41,445 bases of DNA from JAJXWB01 sp047605445 (GCA_047605445.1 JASGFP010000014.1:1-41445); one strand, 5' to 3'; positions 16,302 through 24,240 are shown, numbered from the stretch's first letter. Notes: generated by a model not told the origin, from the sequence alone. Made by a program: numbers and translations.

Positions 16302-16401
16302 CCGCGCCTTCCCGCCATGACGGCAAGTGACGATTTCGCGCGAAGCTGAACCAATCGCGGCGCAGCGCGTTTCCGTTCCTTTGGAACGGGGCGCGCAGAA
16401 A

Positions 16402-17259
16402 ATGGATTCAAAAACCGACGTCAAGGACAGGCCCGAGGGCGAAGGCTCCTCGGAGTCCGCCCTCGCGCCTGCCGAAAAACGGCAAGCGCGGCGGATTGCG
16501 GCCGCGCCGGCGCCGGTCGTGTTCGAAGCGATCCGCATGAGCGGCGAGCACGAACTGTCGCGGCCTTTGCCCTCTCTGTGGTGGTCGGGCGTCGCGGCCG
16601 GATTCGGCATCAGCACGGCGGTTCTGTGCAAGGGCTTTTTCGTCGCCGTCCTGCCGGAGGCGGACTGGACTCCGGCCGTTTCCAACCTCGGCTATGCCGT
16701 CGGCTTTCTGGTGGTCATCCTTGGTCGGATGCAGCTTTTCACAGAGAATACGATCACGCCGATCCTGCCGCTGTTCTTCTCGCCGACGCGCGCAAATTTC
16801 TGGCGCACGGCGCGGTTGTGGGGCGTCGTGTTCGGCGCGAACATGCTGGGTTGTCTGCTGGCGGCGCTTTTCATCGCGCAGGACGGCGCGCTGCCGGCGA
16901 AGCAGATGCATGGCGTTCTGGAGATTTCCCGCCACTATGCGCAAGCGACCGCCTTCCAGCACCTCGTCTGGGGCGCGCCGGCGGGGTTCATGATCGCGGC
17001 TCTGGTCTGGATGCTGCCCAGCGCCGAGGGCGCGGCGAAAATCTTCGCCATTCTGATCATGACATACATGATCGGTTTCGGCGGCCTGTCGCATGTGGTG
17101 GCGGGCTCGACCGAATTGTTCGTGCTGGTCTGGCGTGGCGAACTCACGCTTTCCGACGCGCTTTTCGGCGGCATCGCGCCTGCCTTGATCGGCAACGTGA
17201 TGGGTGGAACGTTTCTTTTCTCCGCGCTGGCCTACGGGCAGGTGAGGGAGGAGGTGTGA
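16402..17259 (+). CDS. Formate/nitrite transporter family protein (YfdC-like)
   Basis: This 285-residue inner-membrane protein belongs to the FNT family of pentameric channels, nearer to the YfdC branch than to FocA or NirC. After a charged cytoplasmic N-terminus of about 40 residues, six membrane segments follow. Recognisable pieces are GVAAGFGISTAVLCKGFF, GRMQLFTENTITPILPLF, WGVVFGANMLGCLLAALF and the pore-region GFGGLSHVVAGSTELFVLVW with the conserved His. YfdC-like members have no proven substrate. Translation probably starts at ATG 16402 (GGAACGGGG upstream); a GTG at 16327 would add 25 residues. Confidence 0.88.
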   Translation: MDSKTDVKDRPEGEGSSESALAPAEKRQARRIAAAPAPVVFEAIRMSGEHELSRPLPSLWWSGVAAGFGISTAVLCKGFFVAVLPEADWTPAVSNLGYAVGFLVVILGRMQLFTENTITPILPLFFSPTRANFWRTARLWGVVFGANMLGCLLAALFIAQDGALPAKQMHGVLEISRHYAQATAFQHLVWGAPAGFMIAALVWMLPSAEGAAKIFAILIMTYMIGFGGLSHVVAGSTELFVLVWRGELTLSDALFGGIAPALIGNVMGGTFLFSALAYGQVREEV

Positions 17260-17324
17260 GATCGGACCCGTCGCGACTTCGGCGCATCCTTGACCTTGCC
17301 GCAATCGCCCGCCATGGCTGACCG

Positions 17325-18260
17325 ATGATCTCCCCCCGCATACGGTCCGCTGTCGGCGGCCTTGCCCTGACGTTGGCGCCGGTTCTGGCGGACGCGCAGG
17401 GTTTGCCGACCTTCGGTCCCGGCCCGTTCGGCCCCAATCTGCCGCCGCCGGGCCCCGCCGAGACGTCGCAGGGCGCTCTCTATATGTCGGCTGTCCTGGC
17501 CTCCAACGAGACGCAGCCGGTTCGCGGCGGGCTCAAGTGGCGCGTCTTCGAGGAACGGGCGCAACCCGACGGCACCCACAAGATGGTCGCGGAATCCGAC
17601 AATGCCGCGCCGCGTTTCAGCCTGCCGACCGGCGGATACATTGTGCACGCGGCCTACGGCCTCGCTGGCGCGGCCAAGCGCATCGTGGTCGACGCCAGGC
17701 AGGTCACCGACCGGATCGTGTTGAACGCCGGAGCGCTCAAGATAGCAACGATGCTCGGCGATCAGCCGATCCCGCCGCAAAAGATCTCGATTTCGATCTA
17801 CGTGCCGGCCCCGGGCAATTCGGAAGCGAAACTGGTTGTGGACCATGGCAAGCCAGGCGACCTGATCTGCCTGCCGGAGGGACAATACCACATCGTTTCG
17901 ACCCTCTACGATCTGGGCAATTCGACGACGACGGGCGCGGCGTCCGCCACGAACTCGATCGTCACAACCGACCTTCGCGTCCAGCCCGGCAAGGCGACGC
18001 AGGCGACCTTGAAGCATCGCGCCGCGACCATGACGTTGAAGCTGGTCAACCAGCCCGGCGGCGAAGCGCTCGCCAACACGTCGTTCTCGGTCCTCACGCC
18101 CGGCGGCGACGTCATTCGCGAGCTGATCGGCGCGTTCCCCGCGCTCGTTCTCGCGGAAGGCGAATATGTGGCGATTGCGCGCCACGAGGGAAAAACCTAC
18201 CAGGCCCAATTCAAGGTGCAATCGACACTCGACCGGGACGTCGAAGTCGTTGCAAAATAA
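17325..18260 (+). CDS. Exported protein with three internal repeats, function unknown
   Basis: I do not know this family. The 311-residue product has a signal peptide (about 1-25, ending LADAQG), then a Gly/Pro-rich linker (27-47) and an all-beta body. Three repeats are visible by a shared strand motif of the form hydrophobic-Leu-x-x-Gly-x-Tyr: SLPTGGYIV (99-107), CLPEGQYHI (182-190) and VLAEGEYVA (276-284). Each is preceded by a beta segment and followed by basic and Val-rich strands, as in carboxypeptidase-regulatory-like or transthyretin-like beta sandwiches. One cysteine is present. The protein probably sits in the periplasm or on the surface. A RAM-domain gene follows 23 nt later on the same strand. 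Confidence 0.78.
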   Translation: MISPRIRSAVGGLALTLAPVLADAQGLPTFGPGPFGPNLPPPGPAETSQGALYMSAVLASNETQPVRGGLKWRVFEERAQPDGTHKMVAESDNAAPRFSLPTGGYIVHAAYGLAGAAKRIVVDARQVTDRIVLNAGALKIATMLGDQPIPPQKISISIYVPAPGNSEAKLVVDHGKPGDLICLPEGQYHIVSTLYDLGNSTTTGAASATNSIVTTDLRVQPGKATQATLKHRAATMTLKLVNQPGGEALANTSFSVLTPGGDVIRELIGAFPALVLAEGEYVAIARHEGKTYQAQFKVQSTLDRDVEVVAK

Positions 18261-18283
18261 ACCGAACGGGCCGGGGTGAGGGA

Positions 18284-18520
18284 ATGCAGACCTTTTTCGT
18301 CGAGATCAAATGCGCGCTCGGCCGCACCTACGAGGTGGCGAGCGCGCTCGCCGAGGCGGAGATAGCTTCGGAAATCTATTCGATTGCGGGCAATTTCGAC
18401 ATTCTTGCGAAGTTTTACGTCGAGCGCGAGGAGGATATCGGCCATTTCGTCGGTCAGAAAGTCCAGACAATCCCCGGCATCGTCGACACGCGCACGATCA
18501 TAACCTTCAAGGCCTTCTGA
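18284..18520 (+). CDS. Stand-alone Lrp/AsnC RAM-domain protein
   Basis: The 78-residue protein consists only of the ligand-binding, oligomerising RAM domain of Lrp/AsnC regulators, without the helix-turn-helix DNA-binding part. Family features are FVEIKCALGRTYEVASALAE, the middle SIAGNFDILAKFYVE (about 33-47) and the C-terminal IPGIVDTRTIITFKAF. Such single RAM proteins bind small ligands, often amino acids, and are thought to modulate partner proteins. The ATG at 18284 follows GTGAGGGA, a good ribosome site. It lies 23 nt after the three-repeat protein gene and 1 nt before the hydrolase gene, so all three look co-transcribed. Confidence 0.88.
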   Translation: MQTFFVEIKCALGRTYEVASALAEAEIASEIYSIAGNFDILAKFYVEREEDIGHFVGQKVQTIPGIVDTRTIITFKAF

Positions 18521-18521
18521 G

Positions 18522-19442
18522 ATGCGTGCGGACAGCTTCGAGCTGACTGCCGACGACGGCGCCCGGATCAATGTCCATCGCTGGCTGCCGGACGGGGCGC
18601 CGCGCGCCGTCATCCAGATCGCACACGGGCTTGCCGAACATGCGGCGCGCTACGGGCGGCTGGCGGAAGCGCTTACCGCGCGCGGATTCGCCATCTACGC
18701 CGACGACCATCGCGGACATGGCCTCACGGCGCCGGCTGGCGAGCTCGGATTTTTCGCCGAGCGCGATGGCTGGCGAAAGTGCGTCGGCGATCTCTGGAGC
18801 CTCAACCGGCGCATCGCCGCCGACAACCCGGGGGCGCCGATCATCCTGCTCGGCCATTCCATGGGCTCGTTCATGGCGCAGGATTTCGTGGCCGATCACA
18901 GCGACGCGATTGCGGGGCTTGTCCTGTCCGGCTCCAACGGCCCGCCGCCGGCGATTGCGGGCATAGGCCGGATGATTGCGCGCATCGAGCGGCTGCGGCT
19001 CGGCGCCCGGGGCAAGAGCGCCTTGTTGCAAGCCATGATGTTCGGCGAGTTCAACAAGCCTTTCAAGCCGGCGCGCACGGACTTCGACTGGCTGTCGCGC
19101 GATGAGGCGGAGGTCGACGCCTATGTCGTCGATCCCCATTGCGGTTTTCAGTTTTCCAATCAACTCGCCATCGATCTGCTGGACGCGCTCGGCGGCCTGC
19201 TCAAGCCGGAGCGCGTCGCCCGCATTCGCAAGGATCTCCCGATTTACATTTTCAGCGGGTCCGACGACCCGGTCGGGGCAAACCTGCCAGCGCTTGCCAC
19301 AGCCTATCGTTCGGCGGGCCTGGATAACGTGGAGATGCGCGTCTATCTCGGCGCGCGACACGAGACGTTGAACGAAACCAACCGCGACGAGGTCACGGCT
19401 GACCTCGTACGTTGGTTGGAGGCGCTTCTCGCCGGCAATTGA
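18522..19442 (+). CDS. Alpha/beta hydrolase, monoacylglycerol lipase-like
   Basis: The 306-residue cytoplasmic protein is of the serine aminopeptidase S33 / monoacylglycerol lipase (PldB-like) type. The oxyanion region AHGLAEHAARY (34-44), DDHRGHG (61-67) and the nucleophile elbow GHSMGS (111-116, Ser113) are clear, as are the acid in FSGSDDPVG and the His in LGARHETLNE near the C-terminus. It should hydrolyse a lipid or other carboxyl ester; the exact substrate is not shown. Its ATG is one base after the stop of the RAM-domain gene, indicating coupling. A cytochrome c gene follows after 44 nt. Confidence 0.9.
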   Translation: MRADSFELTADDGARINVHRWLPDGAPRAVIQIAHGLAEHAARYGRLAEALTARGFAIYADDHRGHGLTAPAGELGFFAERDGWRKCVGDLWSLNRRIAADNPGAPIILLGHSMGSFMAQDFVADHSDAIAGLVLSGSNGPPPAIAGIGRMIARIERLRLGARGKSALLQAMMFGEFNKPFKPARTDFDWLSRDEAEVDAYVVDPHCGFQFSNQLAIDLLDALGGLLKPERVARIRKDLPIYIFSGSDDPVGANLPALATAYRSAGLDNVEMRVYLGARHETLNETNRDEVTADLVRWLEALLAGN

Positions 19443-19486
19443 TACAGCCCAAAGACGTGGTCGGCCGGCCGGAGGACCATGGTCAC

Positions 19487-19864
19487 ATGAAAATGCTCCG
19501 CCAATCGCTCGCGCTTGCCGCTTGTCTCGCGTTCGCCAGTCCGGCCGCCGCCGCCGATCTCGACGCCGGCCTGAAACTCGCCGGGCACTGGTGTGCGGCG
19601 TGCCATGTCGTGGCGGACAACCAGACGAGCGCGAGCGCGGACGTTCCAACCTTCGCCAATATCGCGCAGCGCAAAAGCGCTCGCGATCTGGCGCTGTTTC
19701 TGACGAAGCCCCACGGGCAGATGCCGGACATGTCCCTGTCGCGTTCGGAGGTCGCAGATCTCGTCGCCTATATCGTTTCGCTGGGTCCCAATCCCTTGCC
19801 GCCGGAGCCCGAACGAGAAGCGCCGGCAAGCGGCATAAACGGCGCGATCGTGCCGCGGAAGTGA
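19487..19864 (+). CDS. Small periplasmic c-type cytochrome
   Basis: The 125-residue protein has a signal peptide (1-22, ending SPAAAA), one heme attachment motif CAACH (36-40) and a likely distal Met at 79 in HGQMPDM, followed by the conserved C-terminal helix SEVADLVAYIVSL. That is a complete mono-heme class I cytochrome c. The last 20 residues are a Pro/Glu-rich tail. It would carry electrons in the periplasm; its partner is not evident from the neighbours. The ATG at 19487 with GGAGG at 19471-19475 gives the signal peptide; a longer frame upstream does not. The remains of a second cytochrome c gene follow directly. Confidence 0.92.
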   Translation: MKMLRQSLALAACLAFASPAAAADLDAGLKLAGHWCAACHVVADNQTSASADVPTFANIAQRKSARDLALFLTKPHGQMPDMSLSRSEVADLVAYIVSLGPNPLPPEPEREAPASGINGAIVPRK

Positions 19865-19866
19865 GG

Positions 19867-20132
19867 ATGGAAAAACGCCATCCGAAGTAGAAACCGCGAC
19901 AATTTTCCGATTGCAATTGTCGTTGCACTTGCATTGTGCCCGACTTCCGCGGGCGGGGCCGAGACGGGCGGCTTGGCGGCGGGGAAGGACGTTTTCGTGC
20001 GCGCCTGCCAGATCGCCACGCGAGGGAAGTCGCGTGAATACGGTGGGGCCGGCGGTCTGGAATGTCTTCGGCCGCAAGATAGCGACTGTGCCGCGGGACG
20101 ATGTCATCGCGTATCTACAAACATTGAAATAG
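19867..20132 (+). pseudogene. Decayed cytochrome c gene
   Basis: This stretch reads as a cytochrome c gene broken in several places. ATG 19867 opens MEKRHPK and stops at once (TAG 19888-19890). One base shift later, the frame through 19901-20030 gives a signal peptide core (FPIAIVVALALCPTSAGG) and AAGKDVFVRACQIATRGKS, the heme-site region without any CxxCH. A second shift near 20030 leads to NTVGPAVWNVFGRKIATVP, the classic post-heme segment, followed immediately by DDVIAYLQTLK and a stop. About 45 residues normally lie between those two pieces, including the Met ligand. So there are two frameshifts, a lost heme motif and an internal deletion. It sits 3 nt after an intact cytochrome c gene. 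Confidence 0.8.
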
Positions 20133-20181
20133 GACGGAGCGTCTCTATTCTGGAGGACAAATCCGACCGGAGACGCTTCCC

Positions 20182-20793
20182 TTGATCTTTTACACACCCG
20201 ACAAGCGCGACCGCGCGATCCTGCGCCACGATCCGTTCAAGACGATGATAGCGCCGCGGCCAATCGGCTGGGTGACGACGATGGGCAAGTCCGGCGCTGT
20301 CAATCTCGCGCCCTATTCCTTCTTCAACGCCTTCGCCGATCGGCCTCCAATCCTCGCCTTCTCGTCGGTGGGCGTGAAGGATTCGCTGACTTTCGCGCGG
20401 GAGACCGGCGAGTTCGTCTGGAACATGCCGACATGGGATCTGCGGCTGGCGATGAACGAGACATCCGCGTCCCTGCCGCTTGGCGAGAATGAATTCGTTC
20501 ATGCGGGCCTCGAGATGGCGCCGTGCAATCTCGTGAAGCCGCCGCGCGTGGCCAAGAGCCCTGTCGCGATGGAATGCAAGGTGACGTCGATCCAGGAGCT
20601 GAAGGATATCGAGGGCAGGGGAACCGACTATTGGCTGGTGCTCGGGCAGGTCGTCGGCGTGCACGTCGATCCTGCGTTCATTGGCGAGGATGGCGGGCTT
20701 CAGCTGACCGAGATCAAGCCGATCGCACGCTGCGGCGGCCTCGGGGATTATGCTGTGGTCGACAGCCTGTTCCAGATGGAGCGGCCAAAATAG
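20182..20793 (+). CDS. Flavin reductase-like FMN-binding protein
   Basis: The 203-residue protein is of the flavin reductase-like / DIM6-NTAB family with the FMN-binding split barrel. Matching segments are TMIAPRPIGWVTTMGKSGAVNLAPYSFFNAF (residues 21-51, quoted by position for length: APRPIGWVTT at 24-33 and NLAPYSFFN at 41-49) and PPILAFSSVG at 55-64, then TGEFVWNMPTW. Members bind FMN and reduce flavins or small substrates with NAD(P)H; others have no known reaction. It begins at TTG 20182 with GGAGACG about 8 nt upstream; no ATG fits before the conserved N-terminus. It follows the decayed cytochrome gene by 49 nt. Confidence 0.85.
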   Translation: MIFYTPDKRDRAILRHDPFKTMIAPRPIGWVTTMGKSGAVNLAPYSFFNAFADRPPILAFSSVGVKDSLTFARETGEFVWNMPTWDLRLAMNETSASLPLGENEFVHAGLEMAPCNLVKPPRVAKSPVAMECKVTSIQELKDIEGRGTDYWLVLGQVVGVHVDPAFIGEDGGLQLTEIKPIARCGGLGDYAVVDSLFQMERPK

Positions 20794-20873
20794 ACGGCAA
20801 TCCTGCTGGCGCTTGCGTGTTGCGTTGCTTTTTCGGGCGGATTAGCCTTCGCTTTCGGCTCGGGGGAGCAGTC

Positions 20874-21785
20874 ATGACGTTATGCAACCTTGCTTCGGTT
20901 GTTGCGCTCGTTCTGTCAGTTTCGGTTTCCCTGTCGGCGCGCGCTGCAGGCTCTCTGGCAAGCGCGACCGTTTCGGTCGCGCGCGGAAGCGACACGACGG
21001 GGTGCGGCGCTGCGACGTCGCCGTGCAAGACGTTCCAGTACGCATTCGCAAACGCAGTGGAGGTGGGCGGCACGATTCTCGTGCTCGATCCCGGCGATTA
21101 CGGGCCGATCTCCATCAACAACGCCGTCGCCATCGTCAACGCAAACGTCGGTGCGGCGGGCGTATTCACGGCCAATTCGACTGGCAACGCCATCGACGTC
21201 AATCTCTCCGGCGGATCGGGCAATGTCGTGCTGGACGGGTTGCGGATCGACGGCGCGGCGACAGGCGTCGCCACCAAGGGCAACGGCGTCGCCATGACGT
21301 CGGGCGGCTCTTTGACGATCCGGAATTGCACGATCACGAATTTTGCCGCCAACGGCATGAAAACCGGCAATGGCGTGTATATCGCGCCGACAAGTGGTAT
21401 CGCGAGCTACTCGTTTTCGCACACTTCATTCGCCGACAACGGAAACGGCGGCGTCTTCGTCGCCCCGAACTTCGGTGCGAGCGGGTCGGCCGGCGCGAGG
21501 GGGGTCGTGCGCAATGTCACGATGAACGGCGCGGGCTACGGTTTCTACGCCTACGCCAACAACACAAGCGCGCCCGTCGTCGCGACGATCGAGGACAGCG
21601 TCGTAGCGTGGAACACGAACGGCGTGATCGTTCGCGGCGCGACGGCGAATGTGACGGTCAATCGCGTGCTGGCGCAGTTCAACAAGACATATGACCTGTG
21701 GAACGCGAGCGGCGTTCTGACGAGCGACCGGACAAACGATTTTGCAACGAGATTCGGCTCGATCACCTACACGCATCTGAAATGA
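20874..21785 (+). CDS. Exported right-handed beta-helix protein, copy A
   Basis: The 303-residue protein has a signal peptide (about 1-25, ending SARAAG). It then has a segment TTGCGAATSPCKTFQYAF (about 40-57) with two cysteines, LDPGDYGPISI, and a Gly/Asn/Ser-rich body of short repeating strands (for example GNVVLDGLRIDGA, GSLTIRNCTITNF, ATIEDSVVAWN, VTVNRVLAQF). This pattern is the right-handed parallel beta-helix seen in pectate lyase-like and surface proteins. No catalytic signature is evident, so it may bind or coat rather than cleave. GGGGGAG at 20862-20868 sets the ATG at 20874. The next gene is a paralogue in the same orientation. Confidence 0.82.
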   Translation: MTLCNLASVVALVLSVSVSLSARAAGSLASATVSVARGSDTTGCGAATSPCKTFQYAFANAVEVGGTILVLDPGDYGPISINNAVAIVNANVGAAGVFTANSTGNAIDVNLSGGSGNVVLDGLRIDGAATGVATKGNGVAMTSGGSLTIRNCTITNFAANGMKTGNGVYIAPTSGIASYSFSHTSFADNGNGGVFVAPNFGASGSAGARGVVRNVTMNGAGYGFYAYANNTSAPVVATIEDSVVAWNTNGVIVRGATANVTVNRVLAQFNKTYDLWNASGVLTSDRTNDFATRFGSITYTHLK

Positions 21786-21824
21786 TCCGCGTCCGGCGCC
21801 GTCCCGCTCAATGGGGGCCAAAAA

Positions 21825-22742
21825 ATGAAATATCTCTCATCGCTCGTCGTTCTGTCTGCTCTTGCAACCCCAGCGCCGCACTCGGCGTTGGCCGCCGGTT
21901 CGCAACCGCGCTCCTGGGTGTCGGCTGCGCGTGGCGCGGACGCAGCTGGGTGCGGAACGACTGCCTCGCCGTGCCGGACGTTCCAGTACGCATTCGACAA
22001 TGTCACGAAATCCGGCGGCGCCATCCTCGCCCTCGATCCTGGCGAATACGGCCCGATCTCGATCATCAATCCGATTTCCGTCGTCAATGATGGCGTTGGA
22101 GGCGTGACCATATCGTCGTCCAGTCCGGCAAACGGAAACGCGGTGGATATAAACCTGCCGTCGGGCGGCAATGTCGTTCTGAAAGGGCTGACCATCAACG
22201 GCGCCGCGGCGGGCGCCGGCAATGGCGTGAAAATGGCGTCGGGCGGACGTCTCACGGTCTCGCATTGCGTGATCTCGGGTTATTCTTACGGAACCGGCGT
22301 CAGCGGTCATGGGGTACTCATCGCTCCAGCGAGCGGATCGGCGCAGTTTACGGTTTCGGACAGCGCCTTGTCCGGCAACGGCTGGGCTGGCATCTGGATA
22401 GCGCCGAATGCGTCCGCGCCAGGCTCGGCCTCCGCGGAAGGCGTGGTGCGTCGCGTGCACATGAGCGGGAACGATACGGGATTTTCCGCCTCGGGCGGCA
22501 ACACGTCAGGGAGTGTCAAGGTCGCAATCGAGGAGAGTGTCGTGTCGGCGAACTCGACGTTTGGACTCTATCTTCTGGGCTCCAACGTGACAGTCACGAT
22601 CAATCGAGTGACGGCGCGGTTCAACGGTGGGCAGGGCTTTCCCTCCGACATTTCCAACACCAACGGCGCCACACTGACGAGTTTCAACACAAACAATTAT
22701 GCGGCGTCGAGCGGAACAGTCACGACCGGCGCTCTGCATTGA
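21825..22742 (+). CDS. Exported right-handed beta-helix protein, copy B
   Basis: This 305-residue protein is a paralogue of copy A, 39 nt downstream. It has a signal peptide (1-24, ending SALAAG), the same AAGCGTTASPCRTFQYAF region with two cysteines, LDPGEYGPISI, and the same ladder of short strands (GNVVLKGLTINGA, GRLTVSHCVISGY, VAIEESVVSAN, VTINRVTARF). The two proteins align over their entire length, with best identity in the first 70 residues and divergence in the tails. They therefore arose by tandem duplication and are old enough to have diverged. A G-rich run (GGGGG) about 8 nt upstream serves as ribosome site. Function unknown; a role at the cell surface is inferred. Confidence 0.82.
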   Translation: MKYLSSLVVLSALATPAPHSALAAGSQPRSWVSAARGADAAGCGTTASPCRTFQYAFDNVTKSGGAILALDPGEYGPISIINPISVVNDGVGGVTISSSSPANGNAVDINLPSGGNVVLKGLTINGAAAGAGNGVKMASGGRLTVSHCVISGYSYGTGVSGHGVLIAPASGSAQFTVSDSALSGNGWAGIWIAPNASAPGSASAEGVVRRVHMSGNDTGFSASGGNTSGSVKVAIEESVVSANSTFGLYLLGSNVTVTINRVTARFNGGQGFPSDISNTNGATLTSFNTNNYAASSGTVTTGALH

Positions 22743-22790
22743 CGCCTCGGCCGCGACAGGCGTCGTCGCCGCCATAGCGATCAAGTGGCG

Positions 22791-23960
22791 TCATGCGCCA
22801 AGCGTGGTTTCGTCGATCGCGTCGCGCCCGATATCGGCGATGCGATTGACGCCGGACAGCGCCATGGCGATGCGCAATTCCTGGCGCATGATCGCGAGCA
22901 TGTCGCTGACGCCCGTCTGCCCGGCAGCCGCCAGCGCCCAGACCCACGGTCGCCCGATCATCACGCCCCTGGCGCCGAGCGCAACCGCCTTGAAGACGTC
23001 GACGCCGCTGCGCACGCCCCCGTCCATGTAGACTTCGGCGCGATCGCCGACCGCCGCGACGACCGAGGGCAGTTTGGAGATCGACGAAGAGACGCTATCA
23101 AGCTGGCGGCCGCCGTGATTGGAGACAATCACGCCGTCGGCGCCTGCTGCGACAGCGGCTTTCGCGTCGTCTGGATCCAGCACGCCTTTGATGAGCAATC
23201 GTCCCTTCCAGACGCTGCGCAGCCATTCGATATCCTTCCAGGTGACTGAGGAATCGAACTGGCTTGCGACCCAGGCGGTGAAAGCCTCCAATCTTCCAGG
23301 ATCGGGCACGCGATCCGACAGATTGCCGAAACCGTGCGGCCGGCCGCGCAAGGCCACATCGAGCAGCCAATTGGGGTGGCGCGCAATTTCCCAAGCCTTG
23401 ACCACGCGCGCGGCAAGAGACGACGACAAGGCGCCGTTGCGCAAGTCGCGATGGCGCATGCCGGTGATTGCGAGATCGACGGTGAAGGCGAGCGTCGTGC
23501 AACCTACCGATTCCGCGCGAGCCAGAAGATCCTGCACGACGCCGCGATCGCGCATCATGTACAGCTGGAACCAGAACGGCTTCGAGGCTGCCGCTTTAAC
23601 TTCGCCGAGATCGCAGATGCCGACAGTGGAAAGCGTGAAGGGGACATTCGCTGCATTGGCCGCGCGCACGGCCTGTGTCTCGCCGCGCTGCGCCATCATG
23701 CCCGCCATGCCGACCGGCGCGAGGATCACCGGCATGGCTGCGTCAACGCCAGAAAGCGTCGTCGACGTGTCGATCTTCGAAACATCGCGCATCACACGCT
23801 GGCGCAGCACGATGTCGCGAAACGCCGATGTGTTGGCGGCGAGAGTGATTTCGGCGTTGGCGCCGCCGTCAACATAGTCGAACAGGAAGCGTGGCAGCCG
23901 CTTCTCCGCGAGCCGCCGGTAATCCATAGGCGTGACCGGAACCACATTGTACGTCGCCAA
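22791..23960 (-). CDS. FMN-dependent alpha-hydroxy-acid oxidase/dehydrogenase
   Basis: The 389-residue protein is of the L-lactate dehydrogenase (LldD) / glycolate oxidase family, which oxidises L-2-hydroxy acids using FMN. FDYVDGGA (about 27-34) with the substrate Tyr, PVILAPVGMAGM, WFQLYMMRD, FTVDLAITGMRHRD, LLIKGVLDP (FMN Lys) and VSNHGGRQLD (catalytic His and Arg) are all present, ending with DGGVRSGVDVFKAVALGA and GRPWVW. The exact substrate cannot be told; lactate or mandelate-like acids are possible. The start is a TTG at 23960 preceded by GAGGGAGG with a 5-nt spacer; an ATG at 23927 is the alternative. A small membrane peptide gene lies upstream. Confidence 0.93.
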   Translation of the reverse strand: MATYNVVPVTPMDYRRLAEKRLPRFLFDYVDGGANAEITLAANTSAFRDIVLRQRVMRDVSKIDTSTTLSGVDAAMPVILAPVGMAGMMAQRGETQAVRAANAANVPFTLSTVGICDLGEVKAAASKPFWFQLYMMRDRGVVQDLLARAESVGCTTLAFTVDLAITGMRHRDLRNGALSSSLAARVVKAWEIARHPNWLLDVALRGRPHGFGNLSDRVPDPGRLEAFTAWVASQFDSSVTWKDIEWLRSVWKGRLLIKGVLDPDDAKAAVAAGADGVIVSNHGGRQLDSVSSSISKLPSVVAAVGDRAEVYMDGGVRSGVDVFKAVALGARGVMIGRPWVWALAAAGQTGVSDMLAIMRQELRIAMALSGVNRIADIGRDAIDETTLGA

Positions 23961-24047
23961 GCGGGCCTCCCTCGCGCGGCGCAAAAGAGGCCGGGGGCGC
24001 ATTAACACGGGTCCTGACCGCCGGCGTCAATCGCGCGCGCCGGCGAA

Positions 24048-24164
24048 CTATTCGCCGGCGATGCCGCCGCCGAAGACCGTGACGAACAGCAGCATCAGGC
24101 CCACGGCGCAGAAAATGCCGAGGAGGCCGAGGAGCATCACCCTTTCCTGCTTCTGGTCCGACAT
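24048..24164 (-). CDS. 38-residue single-pass membrane peptide
   Basis: A small gene of 39 codons with a clear ribosome site (CGGAGCGGGAA before the ATG at 24164). The product has a charged N-terminus (MSDQKQERV), one membrane helix (about 10-29, LLGLLGIFCAVGLMLLFVTV) and a short Gly-rich tail ending AGE. One cysteine lies in the helix. I do not recognise the family. Such peptides often attach to a membrane complex as small subunits or regulators. It sits 87 nt upstream of the alpha-hydroxy-acid oxidase gene on the same strand and 76 nt downstream of the CitE-like lyase gene. Confidence 0.65.
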   Translation of the reverse strand: MSDQKQERVMLLGLLGIFCAVGLMLLFVTVFGGGIAGE

Positions 24165-24240
24165 GGTTCCCGCTCCGTATCCTACGCCGGACAGCTCCTA
24201 GCATGCGGCATGGACGGAACCTTGTCCGGAATGTTGCCCG

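Noticed and set aside
14520..16685. A 721-codon open frame on the minus strand opposite thrS
   Set aside because: It is antisense to a complete threonyl-tRNA synthetase, rich in Arg/His/Gly, and shows no family similarity. Long antisense frames are common in GC-rich genes.
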